Source of the DNA: Magnolia sinica | Taxonomy: Eukaryota; Streptophyta; Magnoliopsida; Magnoliales; Magnoliaceae | Length of the DNA stretch: 64,000 bases | Direction of reading: 5' to 3' | Assembly: GCF_029962835.1 (NCBI RefSeq) | Contig: NC_080574.1 | Coordinates: 23,906,001 to 23,970,000 of the forward strand | Shown here: positions 58,541 through 64,000 of the stretch, piece after piece | How positions within the stretch are numbered: position 1 is the stretch's first letter | Layout: every line of letters begins with the position of its first letter | Notes under the pieces: model-generated | Told to the model about the DNA's origin: nothing | Database searches by the model: none | Seen by the model: the letters and a program-made list of their open reading frames with translations, nothing else | Made by a program: the position numbers and the translations under genes

Positions 58541-58775
58541 TCACTAGCCTAGGCTTGACTTAAAGATGAGAATTTTCAATTTTTGAGGATTTTATAAATT
58601 TGACACATTTACTTTCCTGCACTACAGTGAATACTAGTCTTGTTTATTTTCCGTTTCGTACTTTCTAACATTCCAGTAAATAATGGTCTCCTACTTTAAC
58701 GACTCTGTTCTCGAAACCCGAGTATACTACTCATTTTCCAAAAATTCGAGTGTTTACCTTTAAATATAGCCTGAC

Positions 58776-58779
<4 letters not shown>
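58541..58779. other. Repeat-derived AT-rich DNA
   Basis: A further CGACTCTGTTCTCG (about 58699) echoes the primer-site-like sequence at 58518. No gene. Confidence 0.4.

Positions 58780-58852
<73 letters not shown>
58780..58852. repeat. (AT)n microsatellite, about 72 bp
   Basis: A perfect TA dinucleotide tract. The frame translated through it (alternating I and Y) is an artefact. Confidence 0.95.
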
Positions 58853-58854
<2 letters not shown>

Positions 58855-59610
58855 TTTTCATAATAAGCAGTTCAACAAAAGAGAAATAAATCAAACATAA
58901 AGGAAATTTGCACATACATTCAGAATATTCGAGCGGTTGCCCATAGGGATTATACAAACCAATGTCTCAATGCTAAGGAATACATAAAATAAATAATTTA
59001 ACATATGAAATATAATAAAATGTAGCTAGGCTTGAGCTACAAGATCATATAACTTCTCCTGAGCAGATGTGGCCATGCATCCTTAATATTTGTACCATGT
59101 TCCTCATCAGTCTAAACATGAGTATCATTTAAACCACTTACACTACATGTACAGTCATATATTCAAAGAATGAGTGACCAGCTCAGTGTGAATTTCTCTC
59201 AAGATTATATATCACCGCATTAGTTAATCATAGTTTAAATAAGAAAACATATAAAACAATCCACGATGCAATCTTATTTAAATGCATGGATGCGTGAATG
59301 CATATCAATTAGGGATGCTCATCCAGTTGGCTTTTGAAAAAAAAAACCATGCATGTAGCCAACCACCAATGAAAATACATCAAGTACGCGCATAGTGAAT
59401 AGCTCAACAAAATTGGGTCGATTGTTGGTGGTTTGGGAGCTAACAAAATGATACCACGACAAAGGACACATGCTAAAGTATCAAGAATTAACCAACCGTC
59501 ATCGCTCGTATACTATAAATGCATGATTAGCCAACCGTTATTATTCCGATTGCAAACAACCAATTTAAGAAAACTCAAAGGTCACTATGGAGAGCTTGCA
59601 CCCAGCATAG
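58853..59610. other. Intergenic stretch
   Basis: AT-rich, with no supported gene. Confidence 0.5.
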
Positions 59611-61476
59611 GCTGACAATATTAAGGGTTAAATATTGCATATTAGACCTCAGTTATTACCTGATTTTACGAACATGATACTGTTTAACGTCCTATTTTAA
59701 TCGTGTTTGTATTGCAAAGTGAATTTATGAGCCTAGACTGAAAAATGGTATTAAAAGTATGGATTTAATGCACAGAAATCACTAAGGTAAGAGACGGATC
59801 CTAGAAGACCGAGATTGAAGAAATTACACGCCAAAGATCCAAGAAAATCAAGTGATCAACGATAAAGAGGCCTGAAAGTCGTTCTGAATGCAAGATCACA
59901 GGGTTCCTACCATCCATTTGACTCGAAACTTTATATCTAGCCTGAGGACCCTAAATTAACCGTACACGTCGAAATTTATCTCTTGTATCCCAATGGAAGT
60001 GGCCCAATGGACAGATCAGCCCATAAATCATCAATTTGGGGCCTACCTGATATCTGGATATGCTTCAATTTTAGTCTCAACCCCTTAAATTAGATGAGGA
60101 AGCAGATGGACGGAGCTGATTTCTCGAAACATCAATGTGGGACCCACTTTACATGGTGTGCGTGTGCACAACACACGTGCACTGGACACAAAGTCAGGTC
60201 AAACCGACTTTGACCCGACCCGTTTCAAATTTACGCACAGTGTTCATGAAAACTGGACTCTGGGATCGGTAGTGGGCCACCATCATGGTCCCGATGGATG
60301 ATCGGGACCATCCATTCAACTCAGGGGGTGGCCACAATCGTGTACTCATGGCGTCTTCTTGGTCCCATGAACGTGTACACACGCAGATCGCCGTCAAACG
60401 TAGGATGAACGACGAGGTGATTTGATACAATGGGCCACTCCAAACTTGAGCAAAAATATCCCTTCCCGATTGATTTTTCACCAGGAATCCAGTCGACAGG
60501 GTGGATTCTTCCAAAAACATCACCGTGGGCCCCATCGAACACATCAGCGACATCTATTTTCGCAGGCCCTGTGTTCATGAAAATCGGACACAGTGGGCCG
60601 TTCTGTGATCAAGGGAAGGATCGGATGGCCGATCCAGACCGTCCAAAATCTTCAAAAGGGGGCCACGACCTTAGTTACGGAGACAAATCATCAGTTTGGA
60701 CAACAACTGTCCCAAAAAACCACTCCAAACGCGCTACTCCTGTTTCCTGTGCATGCTGCTACGAAAGTTCTCCAGCCCTCCACTGCCCCTTACTGCTTAT
60801 AAAAGGAGAGAAGAGAGAGAGAGCTTTGGATATGCAGGCAACCGTGGAGGCAAGGATGGACGTGAAGAGAAGAGGGAGACAGATAGTGTGGAGGCGGTGA
60901 TCTTCAAACAGTCTTTCTTCCTTTTCTTATTTAGTTTTCTTCCTTAATGTTTTTAAGAATTTATAGCTTAATCATGATTATAGTTGGATAATGGAATCCT
61001 TCTTAACGATTATAACTCTCTTAGAATGGATGTGGATTGATTAGATTCTATTGTTTGCTTTGTCTCATGGGCATGGTTTTGTGATGGAATCAAGTCTAAT
61101 TTTCATACATTTTATCTATTGATAACTAGATCAAAGGACGTTCCTAATTGTTTTTAATGAATTATCTTCCATCTGGATGAAGATACGACTCTAATTCCAG
61201 TTGTGTTTTTGAATCAAGTATAGATCTCCTTGATCTCTACAAGTGGATCCTTGGCACCCTAGTTTTCTACCTTTGAATTTTACAAGTTTTAGTTTAAGAT
61301 TTCACCATTATTCCCTTAAAATTTCTTGATTTAGATTACATCATCTGCTAGTTCTAGTTCTAGTTACTTTCAGATTATGTACAAGGTTCAGTCCTTGCGG
61401 ATTTGACCTCGGTCTTACCGAGGTTATTACTACATCGCAACCCTATACTTGGGGTGGTGAACAGACAACTCGGGCA
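59611..61476 (+). mobile_element. Probable solo Ty3/gypsy (Tat/Athila-type) LTR
   Basis: A TTATAAAAGGAGAG TATA region (60796-60809) precedes a purine-rich start zone. The right end carries CCTTGCGGATTTGACCTCGG, TCTTACCGAGGTTATTACTA and ATCGCAACCCTATACTTGGG, wording common at the ends of large plant gypsy LTRs. The upstream part holds foldback fragments (about 60036-60150) and an internal duplication. No internal coding region follows, so it appears solo. The left boundary is a guess. Confidence 0.48.
60238..60685 (+). repeat. Direct duplication, offset about 331 bp, inside the gypsy LTR
   Basis: CAGTGTTCATGAAAACTGG at 60238 and CTGTGTTCATGAAAATCGG at 60569 start two related segments. Each continues with GTGGGCC, then GATCGGGACC/GATCGGATGG and GGGGGTGGCCAC/GGGGGCCACGAC. 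The duplicated piece would lie in U3, upstream of the TATA region. Confidence 0.55.
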
Positions 61477-63275
61477 TAGTATCCCATACTACCATTTCTG
61501 ACTAATGAGACTCCAACATTAAGATGTTTAATAATAACTTCTTCAACTAGTGACCAATCATAGTTTAACAAGTGAGACTAACCATCGCATGATTATACAA
61601 AAATAATCTATTAAGTCACTTAGGGCAAATATGCAATCAAAGTCACATGGGGCAAATATTAAATCGAAGCCACATAAGACAAATATTAAATCAAAGCCAC
61701 AAAGGGCAAATAGCCCATCAAGAAATGCGAGATAAATGGATTATCCCTTAAAGCCACATAGACACGACGATCTACAAGATGGTAAGTCCACAACGAAACC
61801 CCATTTAATCCATTAGGCAAAAATAATCACTAGGTCGAGGGTCCATTATAATCACAATCAATCAAGTTACATCCCACGTCTGAATATACATATATAAGTG
61901 GAGTTTTTTACTAATAAATGTAGTAATATTCAAGTTCCACAAACAATCCACAAGTATATGAAGATATTTAAGTGAAACATGTAGAGTTTATACAATATAA
62001 ATGTTGGGCATACAATTTAAAAATCTATTCCAATAACAACACAAGTAATCATGAAAAAAGAATATCAATTTATAAGTAAAAAATTAAAATAAAACTATCT
62101 TTTAAACTAATATGAAAGAGGAAAGCCCAATGAGAAAAAGTCATCAACTCATGAGTCAAATCGCCTACCAATATTGCTAGGGAATGCGTGTGCCCTTAAA
62201 GTCGAATTCTACCACGAATTATGAAATTGTATGGTTAGATAAAAGTTCTACAAACTATCTACGGTTAGGATCAACATTAGAGTCTTAATTATATAATCTA
62301 GTTAACTTTGACCTACAATCTATCCTAAGGTTAGGGTTTTGAAAAATACAAGTTTCATAGTTATACATTTAATTCAATAATCAAATCTAGATTCTCACAC
62401 AAGAGGGCATAGAGATAGTTGACCTCAAGTTGACTTGGCTCCCGACTCAACCCGAGGTCCAAGTGTGGTGAATCTATACCTGAGGGTTAAGAATTGTCAA
62501 TCTTCCTCATTATAATAACTCACACACTAAAAATCAATAAGAGTGACAATCCCAAATAAAGTAATATACCTCAATCAATTGAGTCAATCCAACCCAAGAC
62601 TTCGATCTCGACTCAGCTGAACTCAACTGAACTCAGTTGAACTGAGTCAAAATAGGTTGAACTCGACTAAACTCAGGAGGACGAGTTGATTCAGTGACCC
62701 AATTTAACCGAGTCGACTCGGTAACAACTCTTCTTTCTTTTCCTCTTTCAAATATGTCCAGCTAGGATGTTGAAACCCACAACTCAACGAGTCAGCGAGT
62801 CATACATATCCACTTGACTCGACCCAACCTAAAATAAGACTTGAATATCTTGGTTTTACAATGCTATTTTTGGAAATATGCAAAACCACAATGGAAAACT
62901 GGGTCGGATGCAACTTACTAGGCCGAATCTTAGCGAAAGAAGGAAGCTCGAGAGCGTCCCAACTCAGTCCCGAACTCGAGGAAGGCAATTGAGTCGACTC
63001 AACTTCACACAATACGACACCTTAGACTAACCATGATCTGGACCTGACTATTAGACCAGAGAACTCCAGGAGTGGCTAGACTCTGCAAAACATAGAGGTT
63101 TGTTGAGTCAACTCAGTAGCACCCAGATCGAACCAACTACCCGAAATTGAGTGGTTCACTGAGTCGCTACACCCGATCGGATCATCTAGATTCGGCAGCA
63201 ACGCTCGATGAGGTGGAAGGTTTAAATTTTCAAATCCTCCTCCTGATGCAACTAGCAGCCCTGGACTCAGCTTAG
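61477..63275. other. Repeat-derived intergenic DNA
   Basis: At 61615-61715 GGGCAAATA, AAATCAAAGCCACA and related phrases recur three or four times as a short degenerate tandem. From about 62420 to 63180 GAGTCGACTC, CAACTGAACTCAGTTGAAC and similar palindromic, low-complexity blocks dominate. No gene is supported. Confidence 0.4.
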
Positions 63276-63484
63276 ATGACAAATAAACATGGCCGCGGGC
63301 CCTGAGAAGGTTTCAACAGTGGATGTCATTATCCCCACTATTTCCTGTGTTAGTGGTTTCTAGAGATTTGGATATGCATCAATTTTGGATGGACATCATG
63401 GATAAGAAATACATCACAGTGGGCCCCATAGAGTTTACTTAGTAGGCTATAGTGTGTTGAGTTACTAAGTACACAGTTCGCTTC
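63276..63484 (-). mobile_element. Foldback element, right half only (copy 23)
   Basis: It starts within the core (AAACATGGCCGCGGGCC, GAAGGTTTCAACAGTGG; reversed orientation) and runs to the right arm (GTGGGCCCCATAGAGTTTAC, GAGTTACTAAGTACACAG). The left half is missing and is replaced by unrelated DNA. Confidence 0.75.
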
Positions 63485-64000
63485 CATTATGAAAAGCCTT
63501 GGTTCATGATTTTTTCTATGGGTAAAATTGAGCTACATGACGTATGAGATACGTGGCAAAATGACAATTAGAACAGACTCTCTGAACTACCAAGAGGCTA
63601 GAGAAGATGAGTTGAGCAAGAAGACTCAATGACTGAGCTGAAATAATTAAACCAGTTTGGAAGCAAGATGGTGGCATCGTTCCACTTTTCGAAAAAAAAA
63701 AAAGGTTTGGAAGAAAGACTCATCGACCAACCTCAACCTCGACTACAATCCCTAACCTCAACCTTGACTTCGGACGACGACCTCGACTTTAGACGAAAAT
63801 CTCGACCTTGAATGCCGACCTCAAGATACCGATCTCGACCTCAAGCTCGGAACCAGAAACATTCAGAGAGAATCCCACACCGTATATGGGTGGGACTACC
63901 TAACGAGATCTCAGACGAATGTCATGCCAATTGATGCATAATTGGAGAAACACTCGAGAACAAATTTCGATTCCAATACGGGCCCATCCAGCGTATCTTA
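63485..64000. other. Right-edge stretch with CTCGACCT-type degenerate repeats
   Basis: ACCTCGACTT, AATCTCGACCTTG and ATCTCGACCTCAAG recur at about 63730-63850. The composition resembles the short-unit arrays in the LTR element at 29739-32853, but I find no matching LTR. No gene. Confidence 0.35.

Noticed and set aside
58760..58957. Minus-strand frame with alternating I and Y
   Set aside because: It is an (AT)n microsatellite read as protein.

Overview
The window is nuclear DNA of a flowering plant. It has GT-AG introns, TATA boxes, AT-rich intergenic DNA and plant-specific gene families (NPF transporter, AP2/ERF factor, plant PHD-finger family). A foldback repeat with GGGCCCAC-type arms dominates it. 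From memory, that repeat style suits a magnoliid or another early-diverging angiosperm, but this assignment is an inference. Gene density is low: I can support three genes in 64 kb, and the rest is mostly transposable elements and their remains.

Layout. At 687-1038 on the minus strand is the first coding exon of a PHD-finger gene whose remainder lies beyond the left edge; its TATA box and telo-box promoter are at about 1235-1259. From 1.8 to 7.9 kb eight foldback elements lie end to end, one inserted in another. From 7.9 to 22.5 kb the DNA is AT-rich and almost empty, with a Tourist-like element (9680-10571), repeat fragments and microsatellites. An intronless DREB-type AP2/ERF gene sits at 22577-23182 (minus), followed by three more foldback copies (23.9-25.75 kb). 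A minisatellite with units of about 34 bp (28.2-28.77 kb) precedes a complete non-autonomous LTR retrotransposon (29739-32853, minus strand, 5-bp target duplication), whose interior is largely minisatellite. Then come two hAT-like elements carrying PPR-like fragments (33952-34484 and 42167-42732), a probable solo copia-type LTR, a second Tourist-like element and further foldback copies. A complete five-exon NPF4-type transporter gene (47530-51444, minus; 615 residues) has small foldback elements packed against its stop codon. Beyond it lie a SINE (52199-52353), four foldback copies in a row (53.0-55.6 kb, one holding a nested SINE), an Ogre/Tat-like LTR remnant, a long (AT)n tract, a probable solo gypsy LTR (about 59.6-61.5 kb) and repeat-derived DNA to the right edge.

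The most notable feature is the foldback family. About twenty copies share a common interior, but the outermost 40-90 bp arms differ from copy to copy while the two arms of one copy match each other. At least five copies are flanked by 9-bp direct repeats matching at 8 of 9 positions, which points to the Mutator superfamily. I found no transposase in the window, so they would be moved in trans. The three genes show no sign of working together.
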